From: OLB11 sp041392835 | GTDB lineage: Bacteria > Bacteroidota > Bacteroidia > Chitinophagales > Chitinophagaceae | Direction: 5' to 3' | Assembly (NCBI GenBank): GCA_041392835.1 | Contig: JAWKLF010000001.1 | Coordinates: forward strand, 1,116,001-1,180,000 | Length of the DNA stretch: 64,000 nt | In this document: positions 36,018 through 45,090 of the stretch, piece after piece | Layout of the letters: each line of letters opens with the position of its first letter | How positions within the stretch are numbered: position 1 is the stretch's first letter | Position numbers and translations under genes: made by a program | Notes under the pieces: generated by a model | What the model was told of the DNA's origin: nothing | Seen by the model: the letters and a program-made list of their open reading frames with translations, nothing else | The model's database searches: none

Positions 36018-36557
36018 ATGATAATGACAAATTCAGAGCAAGAATACATGGAGCAAGTTGCTATATGTCGTGATGTTTTTGCCAAAAAAAATAAAGATTA
36101 TGGTACATCTTGGAGAGTGTTAAGACCCATTGCGATAGTTGATCAATTATATATAAAAGCACAACGAATACGTACTTTACAGGAAAAAAAAGAACAGCGA
36201 ATTAGTGATTCCATATTAGATGAATGGAGAGCTATTGTAAATTATGGCATCATAGCATTGATACAAGAGGAGCTAAAGGACAATGAAGAATGGGATATTC
36301 CATCAGATATGGCACTAGCTCTTTTTGAAAAACATTTAAAGGAATCTTTCGATTTAATGAATAATAAAAATCATGACTATGGAGAAGCTTGGCGAAATAT
36401 GAGTCAGGAATCTTTTGCTGATTTAATTATGACAAAAATATTACGTATCAAGCAAATTATACAGAATAATGGCAAAACTATTATTTCGGAAGGCATAGAT
36501 GCTAATTATAGAGATATTATTAATTATGCTGTATTTGCATTAATCAATCAGAAATAA
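36018..36557 (+). CDS. DUF1599 domain protein
   Basis: A 179-residue protein containing two copies of the same unit: CRDVFAKKNKDYGTSWRVLRP near the start and FDLMNNKNHDYGEAWRNMSQ in the second half, each followed by an acidic/Asn helix (WRAIVNYGIIALI and YRDIINYAVFALI). This is the DUF1599, or nucleotide-modification-associated, domain pattern. Divergent placement next to folP recurs in Bacteroidota and hints at nucleotide or pterin metabolism; the activity is unknown. The start is ATG 36018; an ATG at 36024 is also possible. Confidence 0.8.
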   Translation: MIMTNSEQEYMEQVAICRDVFAKKNKDYGTSWRVLRPIAIVDQLYIKAQRIRTLQEKKEQRISDSILDEWRAIVNYGIIALIQEELKDNEEWDIPSDMALALFEKHLKESFDLMNNKNHDYGEAWRNMSQESFADLIMTKILRIKQIIQNNGKTIISEGIDANYRDIINYAVFALINQK

Positions 36558-36608
36558 TATATAATTACGTAAACTCTTTGCGTACTAAGATTATAACCTT
36601 TACACATC

Positions 36609-37679
36609 ATGAATATAAAACTAAATGATGTGTATATAAAAGGGAGAGGAGCACAACATAACCCCGACAATCGTTTTCATTTGCAGTCCTATGCTTTAGA
36701 CACGCCAGAAGCTATAGATGATTGGGAAAAAAATAAAATACAAACACAGTTTTTTGTAGAGCATCCTAAAAAAATTTTGAATAAAGTGGAAAGCCCTGAT
36801 ATACCCATGAGCTTTTCGCTAAATCCATACCAGGGTTGTGAGCATGGTTGTATATATTGCTATGCTCGAAATTCGCATGCTTACTGGAGTTTTGGCACAG
36901 GTCTTGATTTTGAAAGTAAAATAGTCATTAAAAAAAATGCCTCCACATTGCTAAGAGAAACGTATAGTAGTAAAAGTTGGAAACCCACGCCCATTTCATT
37001 ATCAGGCAATACCGACTGTTATCAACCTATAGAACGGAAATTAAAAATTACTCGCTCTATTTTGGAACTTTGCTTAGAATTTAAAAACCCTGTTGGTATC
37101 ATTACAAAAAATTCTTTAATTCTGCGTGATTTAGATTTGATAGAAGCACTAGCAAAAGAAAATTTAGTATCTGTATATATCTCAATTACTTCACTCAATG
37201 AAGATTTAAGACGCAAACTAGAACCTCGCACAGCTACATACCAAGAACGTTTGCATGTTATCCAAAAGCTTTCAGAACGTGGAGTCTATGTGGGCGTAAT
37301 GAATGCACCCATCATACCCGGCATCAATGATCATCATATGGTAGAAGTGCTCCGCAAAGCTTCACTAGCAGGTGCCAAAGCAGCTGGCTATACCTTAGTA
37401 CGATTAAACGGCGACATTGCTCAGCTTTTTAAAGATTGGTTGCAACATACATTTCCTGATAGAGCGCAAAAAGTGTTGCACTTAATTAGTGATACGCATG
37501 GAGGTCAATTAAATGACTCCCGATACGGAACTCGAATGAAAGGGGAGGGTAATATTGCTGATATACTAGCCCAACAATTTAAAATGTATTGTAATCTATT
37601 TCATTTGAATGAAGAAAAGTTTACGTATAATACTAAACTTTTTTTTAAAGCTCAAAAAGGACAATTGAGACTATTTTGA
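36609..37679 (+). CDS. PA0069-type radical SAM protein
   Basis: A 356-residue radical SAM enzyme with cluster cysteines in GCEHGCIYC (Cys77, 81, 84) preceded by SLNPYQ, the signature of the PA0069/SplB-like group, and NAPIIPGIND later in the barrel. The group is related to spore photoproduct lyase, but its substrate is unknown. It converges with the glycosyltransferase gene, overlapping by 9 nt. Confidence 0.88.
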   Translation: MNIKLNDVYIKGRGAQHNPDNRFHLQSYALDTPEAIDDWEKNKIQTQFFVEHPKKILNKVESPDIPMSFSLNPYQGCEHGCIYCYARNSHAYWSFGTGLDFESKIVIKKNASTLLRETYSSKSWKPTPISLSGNTDCYQPIERKLKITRSILELCLEFKNPVGIITKNSLILRDLDLIEALAKENLVSVYISITSLNEDLRRKLEPRTATYQERLHVIQKLSERGVYVGVMNAPIIPGINDHHMVEVLRKASLAGAKAAGYTLVRLNGDIAQLFKDWLQHTFPDRAQKVLHLISDTHGGQLNDSRYGTRMKGEGNIADILAQQFKMYCNLFHLNEEKFTYNTKLFFKAQKGQLRLF

Positions 37680-38855
37680 TTTTTTGAGTTGCAATACTAA
37701 AAGGGTTATTAGAAAAAATACTAAACCTCCTAAAAGCGCTAAAACGCTACCACCTACAAAAAACTCTTTTCCCATTTGTACTACTTTGTCAAGTGTAAGT
37801 GTCTTGAAGTTTAAACTCCATGTAGGATTGCCAAAAATAATTTTGCCAGTGGCTAAACTTAAAGCCCAAATGATTGGTGGAAAAATACTGATATTAGCAG
37901 CTATGATAAAAAGTGTTTTGTTGAGTTTAAAAAGTATAGCTAGCGGTATGCCTATCAGTAATTGAAAGCCCCATATAGGTAAGATGCCCATAAATACACC
38001 AAAACCCACCGAGCTAGCTCTCAATAGTTTACTTTCATTAGGATTAAATAATAAGGTTTTTAATCCTTTCTTTAATCCCTTTTCTTTAATAGGCTTAAAA
38101 ATAATATCACGAGGTTTGATATAGAGAAATGTAATTAACACAAGAACTGTATTTAATACGCTAATTCTGCTAAAATCTTTAAAGGGTCTGAAGTGACTAA
38201 TGCGTTCTTCTCTTTTGGGATAGAACACCTTGATAGGTATAGGAATTATTTCAATACCAGACCAAACGCTTCTAACTATTACTTCAATTTCAAATTCATA
38301 TTTTCTGGTAAACCATTTTGATTTTTTATACTGATAAATTGGGTATAATCTAAAACCACTCTGAGTGTCAGGGAGTGTTTTTCCTGTTTCAACTTTAAAC
38401 CAAAAGTTTGAAAATTTATTTCCAAAAGAACTTTTGCCAGGTACATTTTCTTGAGTCATATTTCGAGCACCTATCATAATGGCATTGCTATGTTCAGCAA
38501 TGGCTTCTAAAAAATAAACACAGTCACTTGGAAAGTGTTGTCCATCAGTATCTATCGTTATGGCATATTGATAATCTTGTTGCAGCGCATAGTTAAATCC
38601 CTGTCTTAAGGCAAAGCCTTTGCCTTTGTTTTTTTTATATTGTACAAGCTGTACAGGGTAAGATTTAATAATGTTTTCAGTATTGTCAGTAGAGCCATCG
38701 TTTACTACTATAACATGCGAAGTTTGGGCAAGCGATTGTTCGATTACGTCAGCTATAGTTTTTTCATTGTTATAGGTAGGCAGTAGTATACATACTTTGT
38801 TTTTCTCAAACAAGGTATGAACGTCATTTGTATGTGATATAGAACTATTCAACAC
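37671..38855 (-). CDS. GT2 glycosyltransferase fused to DUF2062 membrane domain
   Basis: A 394-residue two-part protein. Residues ~20-225 are a GT-A family 2 glycosyltransferase (ILLPTYNNEKTIADVIEQ, VVNDGSTDNTENII, ITIDTDGQHFPSD). Residues ~265-390 are a DUF2062 membrane domain (FGVFMGILPIWGFQLLIGIP plus two more hydrophobic segments). It is the last gene of a seven-gene minus-strand run, starting one base from the stop of the dehydratase gene. In polyene and flexirubin clusters a glycosyltransferase with this place helps make or anchor the lipid; that role is inferred from context. Confidence 0.82.
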   Translation of the reverse strand: MLNSSISHTNDVHTLFEKNKVCILLPTYNNEKTIADVIEQSLAQTSHVIVVNDGSTDNTENIIKSYPVQLVQYKKNKGKGFALRQGFNYALQQDYQYAITIDTDGQHFPSDCVYFLEAIAEHSNAIMIGARNMTQENVPGKSSFGNKFSNFWFKVETGKTLPDTQSGFRLYPIYQYKKSKWFTRKYEFEIEVIVRSVWSGIEIIPIPIKVFYPKREERISHFRPFKDFSRISVLNTVLVLITFLYIKPRDIIFKPIKEKGLKKGLKTLLFNPNESKLLRASSVGFGVFMGILPIWGFQLLIGIPLAILFKLNKTLFIIAANISIFPPIIWALSLATGKIIFGNPTWSLNFKTLTLDKVVQMGKEFFVGGSVLALLGGLVFFLITLLVLQLKKSK

Positions 38856-39224
38856 TTATTTTTTTCTGAAAAGTAGTTTGGCTTTGCAAAATATAGTTTC
38901 GTTATAAGAAACTTGCATGTTGGTAGAAATATCTTGTTCATTTATTTGAAATGATAAATCAAATTGTACCATTTCAAATTGAGCAACAGCAATCGGGACT
39001 AAGTATTTAATTTGAGACGCATGAGTTAATACAAGAGCGTTTGAAAAATGAGTTTCTAATAATTCTTTTGCAATTTGTAAAATAACGACACCAGGCACAA
39101 CAGCTTCTTGCGGAAAATGTCCTTTTAATATGGGGTGTTCGGTTTTAATATGAATTTTGGTACTACATTCTTGAGCATTATTTTTAATATGCTCTATGGT
39201 ATAAAAATTATTTAGTAGTATCAT
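38856..39224 (-). CDS. FabZ-like hotdog-fold 3-hydroxyacyl-ACP dehydratase
   Basis: A 122-residue protein with the FabZ/FabA-type active-site segment HPILKGHFPQEAVVPGVV, in which the His of GHFP is the catalytic base, on a short hotdog domain. It is shorter than typical housekeeping FabZ, like the dehydratases of aryl-polyene clusters. It would dehydrate the beta-hydroxyacyl chain made by the KS pair and FabG-like reductase. It overlaps the preceding gene by 17 nt. Confidence 0.75.
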   Translation of the reverse strand: MILLNNFYTIEHIKNNAQECSTKIHIKTEHPILKGHFPQEAVVPGVVILQIAKELLETHFSNALVLTHASQIKYLVPIAVAQFEMVQFDLSFQINEQDISTNMQVSYNETIFCKAKLLFRKK

Positions 39225-39786
39225 ATAATTGTTTTAGTCGTATTGAGAAATCAAAAGCATGGTGTTGTACCGATAAACTATCTGGCATATCTGATTTGGA
39301 TTGATAAAAAGGAACTATACTAACCACATTTTTTTTACCATAATTTTCTATTTTATTTATTTTTTTACAATTTTCAAATGTGTATCGAACATAGCCTTTA
39401 CGTTTTAATTTAAAAACTTGCGACGTAGCATTGGTAGATATAGTTTGTTTGAATATTCCCTGCATAAGTATCATGCCCATATCTTTTGCCAAGGCTATTT
39501 TTACACCTTTTTTATTAAGCGAAGGCATGACATAATGATAGAAATATTGTTCTTTGGTAAAACTCATAGAATAAAAAGTAATACCCATTTCATTCATAAA
39601 AACACATCGAGTTGTATCCTCTTCTACTTTGGAGAATATGAGTAAGCCACTTAAGTGTTTATCTAAAACATCTATAGATGCTTGATAAGTTACAGTTTGA
39701 AATAAGGGGTATTCAAATGTGCAAGATTGGGCAACAGTATTTATACGAAAAAAAAATAAACTACTTAGTAATAGTAAATAGCGCAT
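39208..39786 (-). CDS. Secreted protein of unknown function in the polyene-like cluster
   Basis: I do not recognise the family with confidence. It is a 192-residue protein with a signal peptide (about 1-19, ending NTVAQ), no lipobox, and a predominantly beta composition suggesting a LolA/LolB-like lipid-binding half-barrel. It lies immediately after the lolA-like gene, overlapping its predicted end by 26 nt, in the position often held by DUF3261-type lipoproteins in aryl-polyene clusters. A role in carrying or inserting the cluster's lipid product is inferred from that position only. Confidence 0.5.
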   Translation of the reverse strand: MRYLLLLSSLFFFRINTVAQSCTFEYPLFQTVTYQASIDVLDKHLSGLLIFSKVEEDTTRCVFMNEMGITFYSMSFTKEQYFYHYVMPSLNKKGVKIALAKDMGMILMQGIFKQTISTNATSQVFKLKRKGYVRYTFENCKKINKIENYGKKNVVSIVPFYQSKSDMPDSLSVQHHAFDFSIRLKQLYDTTK

Positions 39787-40395
39787 CGGAAAGTGTTTTG
39801 TTTGTTTTTCTATTACTAAATGTCATTAATGTGTTGTCCTTATTATTCTCAATCATATTTAATCGAAGTACATTGTAATTGTTTTTATCCATATAGATTT
39901 CAATACGATAAAAAGTCTTTTCATCGAATTAGTGATTGGCGTCATTTGTAATAAGTACTCATTGTTGTTTTCATAAACTTGCATCGAAAAATCTTTATTG
40001 TTGCTTACAGTTCCTCGCATACAATCTAACATAATGGTATTGATAGATTGCATTAATTTATTTGATTTTGTATTAAAATTTGTAGTCTTGTTGCCATCTT
40101 TTACCATCATTTGATTTTGGTTTATTACCATAAGGTAGTAATAAGGATTTGAATATTCAATTCGAACTTTATTTTCTTTTTTATAAAAAAATTTCCCTTT
40201 TGACGATATTTTATTTTTTAAAACCGATAAATTTTTTGTTTGTACAAAATCGCTCTCTATGCTTTGTAGAGATGCAGATGAAGCGGCAAAATTTTTCTTA
40301 AATTGCTCTAACTGTTTCACAGGTTTATATGAATTGTCCTGAGCTAATGCAATAATATTTTGTACTAATAGAATTAAAAAAAAGATTTTTTTCAT
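39761..40395 (-). CDS. LolA-like outer-membrane lipoprotein carrier (one frameshift)
   Basis: Periplasmic carrier with a signal peptide (about 1-18), SIESDFVQTKNLSVLKNKIS, then GKFFYKKENKVRIEYSNPYY, as in the LolA fold that shuttles lipids across the periplasm. The open frame breaks after MTPITNSMKRLF. Adding one T to the five-T run near 39920 restores a standard LolA ending (FYRIEIYMDKNNYNVLRL ... SDALFTITK) and a stop at 39761. So the gene is probably 211 residues long and intact in reality, with a homopolymer error in this sequence. The intact open part is 39859-40395. Confidence 0.78.
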
Positions 40396-40399
40396 GGAT

Positions 40400-41149
40400 T
40401 TATACTGTGTTTACAAAGGTATAGCCGCTGTCTAAACAAAAGTCTATATATTGTGTTAATACACGGGCTGTAATTTCACATCTATCATGCAAAAGGATGA
40501 TAGCATTTGGTTTTGTTTTTTCTTTAAGTTTTTTTAAAAGTTTTTCTTCATTATTTGCTACTGTATCAAAACTTCTCAGATTCCAGCCTATAGTTTTTAA
40601 TGATAATGACTTTACAGCCTTAGCCATAGATGGGTTGGTGACACCAAAAGGGGGTCTAAATAAAATTGGTTTTTGCCCTATAATTTTTTCAATAATGGTA
40701 TTGGTTTTATTCAAATCTTCTTTTACTTTTTTGCTCATCCAAAAATCAAATGCTATATGATGTACATACGAATGATTGCCTACAATGTGTCCTTCTGTAT
40801 AAATACGCTTCACGATAGCTTCATGTTCGACACAGTTTTTTCCAATCAAAAAAAATATAGAAGGCACTTGTTTTGTTTTGAGTATGTCTAATACCAATGG
40901 TGTTTGGCTTGGGTGAGGACCATCATCAAAGGTTAAACAGATATATTTTTTTTCTTTTGGATAGGAAAGTGAATGTACTGCTTTAATAAAATGATTATTT
41001 TGAATGCGCATAAAACCTAAGACAATTTGAATTTGTGTTAGAATAAAAAGAATTACAAAAATGGATATACTCTTAGTAGAATGATCTTCAAATAAAAAAT
41101 AAGATATTATTAAAAGTATTGAAAAAGCTATATTTATTTTAAATTTCAT
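40400..41149 (-). CDS. Polysaccharide deacetylase family protein
   Basis: A 249-residue NodB-domain protein with two N-terminal membrane segments (about 5-21 and 28-46) that anchor it in the inner membrane. The metal site is visible: TFDDGPHPSQTP (motif 1), GNHSYVHH (motif 2) and RPPFG (motif 3), with IILLHD near the end. It removes acetyl groups from amino sugars or related esters. Deacetylases recur in flexirubin-type clusters; its substrate here is unknown. It overlaps the CLF gene by 4 nt and is 4 nt upstream of the lolA-like gene. Confidence 0.85.
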   Translation of the reverse strand: MKFKINIAFSILLIISYFLFEDHSTKSISIFVILFILTQIQIVLGFMRIQNNHFIKAVHSLSYPKEKKYICLTFDDGPHPSQTPLVLDILKTKQVPSIFFLIGKNCVEHEAIVKRIYTEGHIVGNHSYVHHIAFDFWMSKKVKEDLNKTNTIIEKIIGQKPILFRPPFGVTNPSMAKAVKSLSLKTIGWNLRSFDTVANNEEKLLKKLKEKTKPNAIILLHDRCEITARVLTQYIDFCLDSGYTFVNTV

Positions 41150-42168
41150 GCTTGTTCCAATAAAAGTAAACTCGAATATGTTTCTTTATACTGATTGACG
41201 ATAAGTATATACTTTATCTTCTCTTTATTTTCTATTTCCTCTATAGGTATTAGTTGTTTGTATAAAATTGAACATGCCAGAGCCATTGCAAAGCCAGTGG
41301 CCGTTGGGAATTCTCCACAGAATGCTTTAAAATAAATTTTTTGACAAGCAAAAAGTTGTTCAACATTTTTATAATACGCTTGATATCTTGCATCTATATT
41401 ATTTCCACTTAAACATATGGAAATATCTTCTGCTCTTACATTATTTTTTTCTAGAAATGAATGTACAAAATCGCTGTTGACAGCTTCAATCCTAAAGGCA
41501 ATGTCGATAAGTGTAGCCCATGTGTGTTCAGTTTTTTTTGTGCTCAATACAAACATCGATGAGCCTTCGCCAGCAAGCGTTCCTTTTGAATTAGAATCTA
41601 CAGTTTCATCTTCTTTTTTATAAGTGCCAAAGCGTTTTATAATGGTATGGCTATGCGTAGTCATTTCATCTATGCCGCCAACTAAGATTTCTTTATTTGG
41701 TTCTTCTTGTAGCCAGCACATAGATTCTTGCAAAGCCAGCTCAAACGAATGTGCTCTTTGAACATAAGTAAAATTATGTCCAAAACATTTTACTTGCAAT
41801 GCAATTTGGCCGCTCACTGCATTATGTGTGGATTGTATAAAAGCTGAAGGGCTAAGCATGCTTTCATTTTGCAAAATCATGCTTTCCAAAAAATTTTCAG
41901 TATCTTGTAAACAGCCATAGCCAGTTCCTAATATAATTAAATCTGGCTTGTCTAGTTGTGCATTTTGCAATGCCATTTTTGCGCTTGCTACACCCATTTT
42001 TACAACTCTGCTCATTCTGCGTATAGCTACTGGGCTTATATAGTTTGCATACTTGGGCTCTATACAATTATTTTTTAATGCACTAAGTTTGCGAAGCACT
42101 AATAGCTCTTGCTCATCATCTCTAAGCTGTGAGCTTATTGTGCCCATGCCATTTATATAGAATTTCAT
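41146..42168 (-). CDS. Ketosynthase-like chain-length factor (Cys to Gln)
   Basis: A 340-residue thiolase-fold protein homologous to beta-ketoacyl-ACP synthases (STHNAVSGQIALQVKCFGHN, then GGIDEMTTHSH and LAGEGSSMFVL). The position of the nucleophilic Cys is occupied by Gln137 (FTYVQRAHSF), and the catalytic histidines are not conserved. This is the hallmark of chain-length factors (KS-beta) that dimerise with an active ketosynthase in type II polyketide and aryl-polyene systems. It overlaps the active KS by 4 nt, as expected for an obligate heterodimer. Chain elongation control is inferred from this arrangement. Confidence 0.82.
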   Translation of the reverse strand: MKFYINGMGTISSQLRDDEQELLVLRKLSALKNNCIEPKYANYISPVAIRRMSRVVKMGVASAKMALQNAQLDKPDLIILGTGYGCLQDTENFLESMILQNESMLSPSAFIQSTHNAVSGQIALQVKCFGHNFTYVQRAHSFELALQESMCWLQEEPNKEILVGGIDEMTTHSHTIIKRFGTYKKEDETVDSNSKGTLAGEGSSMFVLSTKKTEHTWATLIDIAFRIEAVNSDFVHSFLEKNNVRAEDISICLSGNNIDARYQAYYKNVEQLFACQKIYFKAFCGEFPTATGFAMALACSILYKQLIPIEEIENKEKIKYILIVNQYKETYSSLLLLEQA

Positions 42169-43361
42169 GCTTTGCTAAATATTATAGATGAACAATTGCC
42201 ACCAAAACCAAATGAATTACTCATAGTATGTTTTATTTCTACATGATGCATTACTTCCTTGATAGGAGAGAAGTGATGTTCTGGGATTTGAGTCTCAAAT
42301 CGTAACGTTGGAAACAGTACCCCATGCTGCATTGCTAAAATGCAATAGACAGCCTCTATACTTCCACATGCACCTAAGGTATGACCAGTATAAGCTTTTG
42401 TAGAGCTAAGAGGAGGTATAGTATTTTCAAATAATCGTTGTATGGCTATACCTTCGCTCGAATCATTATTGGCTGTTCCAGTGCCGTGTGCATTAATATA
42501 TGATATATCTGAAGGTAGCAGTGTACTCATAGACAGTGCTTGTTGCATAGCCAAAAAATTTCCATGTCCTTCAGCCGAAGATGCCGTTTGATGATACGCA
42601 TCATTGGCATTTGCATATCCCGATACTTTTGCAATAGCTTTTAAGTTATACTTTTCTTTAATCGTATCATTTACTAAAACTAAATAGGCAGCGCCTTCAC
42701 CAAGATTTAATCCATTCCGATTGGCATCAAAAGGTTTACAAGCAGATTTATCTAATATGAGAAGTGTATTAAAACCATTGAGTGTAAATTTTGTCAAAGC
42801 GTCTGTGCCGCCTACTATACAACAATCTAATAGCCCATGTTTTATTAATCTACTACCTTGCATAATAGCATTGGCCGAAGAAGAACAAGCCGTGCTAATA
42901 GTTGATATATGATGTGTAATGCCCAATTCTGTTGCTACTAAATCAGTAATGCTTCCACATTCGTGGTACTGAACATCTTTTAAGTGTCCATGCGAAGGGT
43001 TTTGTAAATAGTCCTTAAAAAAATCTTCCGTTTTGTCCATGCCACCAACCGTATTAGCCGATATAAAACCAGTATTGTAATCTTTGAGTAAAAATGGTAA
43101 ATGGCTTGTAGCCTCTTTGGCAGCTAAAGCTGAAAAATAAGTTGCCCTTGGGAAATCAGCAGGCATATTCGCCAAAGCAGCTAATTCTTCATTTGTTTTT
43201 TTAATCTCACAAACAGGAAATTCGTCTTTATGTAGTGTATTTAGAATAGTAGGCATAGAAACACCAGATTGCAATGCCAATAAAGACTGCAAATTTTCTT
43301 GAACTGTCATGCCTATGGCCGTATTAACTCCCATGCCACAAACCCAAGCGTTATTTTTCAT
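42165..43361 (-). CDS. Beta-ketoacyl-ACP synthase (KS-alpha)
   Basis: A 398-residue condensing enzyme, FabF-like, with a complete triad: Cys159 in STACSSSANA, His292 in NAHGTGT and His327 in GHTLGACGS. It catalyses decarboxylative chain extension with malonyl-ACP. The start is ATG 43361; the upstream part of the open frame is not conserved, and a TACATTTG -7 element lies in it. It is the first gene of the minus-strand cluster and is paired with the Gln-variant partner downstream. Confidence 0.9.
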   Translation of the reverse strand: MKNNAWVCGMGVNTAIGMTVQENLQSLLALQSGVSMPTILNTLHKDEFPVCEIKKTNEELAALANMPADFPRATYFSALAAKEATSHLPFLLKDYNTGFISANTVGGMDKTEDFFKDYLQNPSHGHLKDVQYHECGSITDLVATELGITHHISTISTACSSSANAIMQGSRLIKHGLLDCCIVGGTDALTKFTLNGFNTLLILDKSACKPFDANRNGLNLGEGAAYLVLVNDTIKEKYNLKAIAKVSGYANANDAYHQTASSAEGHGNFLAMQQALSMSTLLPSDISYINAHGTGTANNDSSEGIAIQRLFENTIPPLSSTKAYTGHTLGACGSIEAVYCILAMQHGVLFPTLRFETQIPEHHFSPIKEVMHHVEIKHTMSNSFGFGGNCSSIIFSKA

Positions 43362-43390
43362 TTTAATTCTATATTCAACGTAAATGTTTA

Positions 43391-43398
43391 CAAATGTA
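43391..43398 (-). promoter_or_regulatory. -7 promoter element of the polyene-like operon
   Basis: On the minus strand this reads TACATTTG, matching TAnnTTTG, 29 nt before the KS start codon. It would drive the seven-gene run down to 37671. Confidence 0.5.
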
Positions 43399-43545
43399 AT
43401 AGAAAAAAACAAGCAAAAAATATGGATGCAAATGAATGTGACTTTGTCTTCTTATTTCATATGTCAATAGAATGAATAAATATTCGTTCTCTTTCCTTTG
43501 TATAATCTGTAATAAGTAGTAATTTTCCACTTTTAATAAAAACAT

Positions 43546-44235
43546 ATGAGAGCAAAACACGTCTATATCATTTGTTTGTATCTGATTTTTTCGGGCGATT
43601 TGTCTGCACAGTTAAGACTTGGCCCCATAGGAGGTATGAATTTTAATAGACAAATATTCAAATCGAATACATATCGTTACGATGCCCTTTTTAGAAATCG
43701 CTATGGTTTTAATATTGGTGCTATTAGCGATTTAGTGCTAACTAAAAATCTTAGTATGCAATCAGAATTTTTATTTAGTTTGCGAGGTGGATTTTTTAAA
43801 ACAGATAAAATAAATATTTCTGAAGAATATTCTTCAAGTGTAGGCTACATTAATATACCAGTATGTTTGACATATAAAGTAGATGTCAATAAAGCTTATC
43901 TTATAGCAGGTGCTGGGCCCTATATAGGCAAGTTGCTTAGTACATCACACCGATATTATAGTGATGGAAACAATATAGAAAATGGAAAACTCCGAGTAGG
44001 CTTAAATACGGAAACAGACCAAATAAAGCCATGGGATTTTGGAGTAAAAGTAAAGGCTGGGTTTGAACTTAAAAAAGGCATGTATTTAGTTGCATTTTAT
44101 GATATAGGTGCTTATGATATCAACCCTCAATTTGTAGTTACACGAAATAAAACCTATGGTTTCCAATTAGGCTATATATTTAGTCTTACGGAAGAAGATC
44201 GTTATAATCGATTTGAGAATTTTTACGAATTTTAA
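43546..44235 (+). CDS. Outer-membrane beta-barrel protein (PorT-like)
   Basis: A 229-residue exported protein: signal peptide ending near residue 21 (GDLSAQ), then alternating beta-strands (LGPIGGMNFNRQIF, YGFNIGAISDLVL, YLIAGAGPYIGKLL), as in the small PorT/OmpW-like barrels of Bacteroidota. It is divergent from the KS operon and 12 nt upstream of the fabG-like gene, so it may belong to the same biosynthetic unit as its outer-membrane part. The function is not known. Confidence 0.7.
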   Translation: MRAKHVYIICLYLIFSGDLSAQLRLGPIGGMNFNRQIFKSNTYRYDALFRNRYGFNIGAISDLVLTKNLSMQSEFLFSLRGGFFKTDKINISEEYSSSVGYINIPVCLTYKVDVNKAYLIAGAGPYIGKLLSTSHRYYSDGNNIENGKLRVGLNTETDQIKPWDFGVKVKAGFELKKGMYLVAFYDIGAYDINPQFVVTRNKTYGFQLGYIFSLTEEDRYNRFENFYEF

Positions 44236-44247
44236 TAGCATTTTAAG

Positions 44248-44982
44248 TTGAAAAAATTTGCATTAGTTACTGGCGCAAGCAGAGGTATAGGTAGAGCCAT
44301 TTGCCTAAAGTTGGCAGAAATGGGATATTCTATTTTAATAAATTATAAAGGCAATGAAATAGAAGCCAAAACAACACAATCGCTTTGTGAAGAAAAAGGA
44401 GTTGAGGCTCAATTGCTCAAATTTGACGTAGCAAACAAAGAAGACATTCAAGAAACACTTCAAGCTTGGATAGATTCTAACAAAGACCAAGCATGTATAG
44501 AAATTTTGATCAATAATGCTGGTATAAGACAAGATACTTTAATGACCTTTATGAGCGATGAGCAATGGCAAACTGTGTTAGATACGAGCTTACAAGGTAT
44601 GTTTTTTGTTACGCGTGCTGTGCTTAATCCTATGTTGTTAAACCGATATGGAAGAGTAATCAATGTAGTATCACTTAGTGGTTTAAAAGGTATGGCCGGA
44701 CAGGTAAACTATAGCGCAGCCAAGGCTGGTATGATAGGGGCTACAAAAGCTTTGGCACAAGAGATAGCCAAACGAAATATCACAGTCAATGCAGTAGCAC
44801 CTGGCTTTGTAGCTTCAGATATGACAGCCGATTTGGATCAAAAAGAATTAAGTAAGATAATACCCATGAAGCGTTTTGGATTGCCAGAAGAAGTGGCAGA
44901 TTTAGTTGGCTTTTTGGCTTCAAAATCCGCATCTTATATTACAGGCCAAGTCATTTCAATAAATGGAGGGTTATACACATAA
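44248..44982 (+). CDS. fabG: 3-oxoacyl-ACP reductase (FabG-like)
   Basis: A 244-residue short-chain dehydrogenase with TGASRGIG for NADPH binding, NNAGIRQD, catalytic Ser in VVSLSG and YSAAKAG (Tyr-x-x-x-Lys), ending in the FabG-like GQVISINGG. It reduces beta-ketoacyl-ACP. Start codon is TTG at 44248. Placement beside the KS/CLF/dehydratase operon suggests a cluster-dedicated reductase rather than the housekeeping FabG; this is inferred. Confidence 0.88.
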   Translation: MKKFALVTGASRGIGRAICLKLAEMGYSILINYKGNEIEAKTTQSLCEEKGVEAQLLKFDVANKEDIQETLQAWIDSNKDQACIEILINNAGIRQDTLMTFMSDEQWQTVLDTSLQGMFFVTRAVLNPMLLNRYGRVINVVSLSGLKGMAGQVNYSAAKAGMIGATKALAQEIAKRNITVNAVAPGFVASDMTADLDQKELSKIIPMKRFGLPEEVADLVGFLASKSASYITGQVISINGGLYT

Positions 44983-45090
44983 TTGTATAGCTATTTTTAA
45001 TTTTTAGATTTTTTTATTTATTATTGTTTTTAGTAGCTAAAACAGAATAAAGATTGTGGTATTTAGTTACAAAAAAATAAATTTATACGT

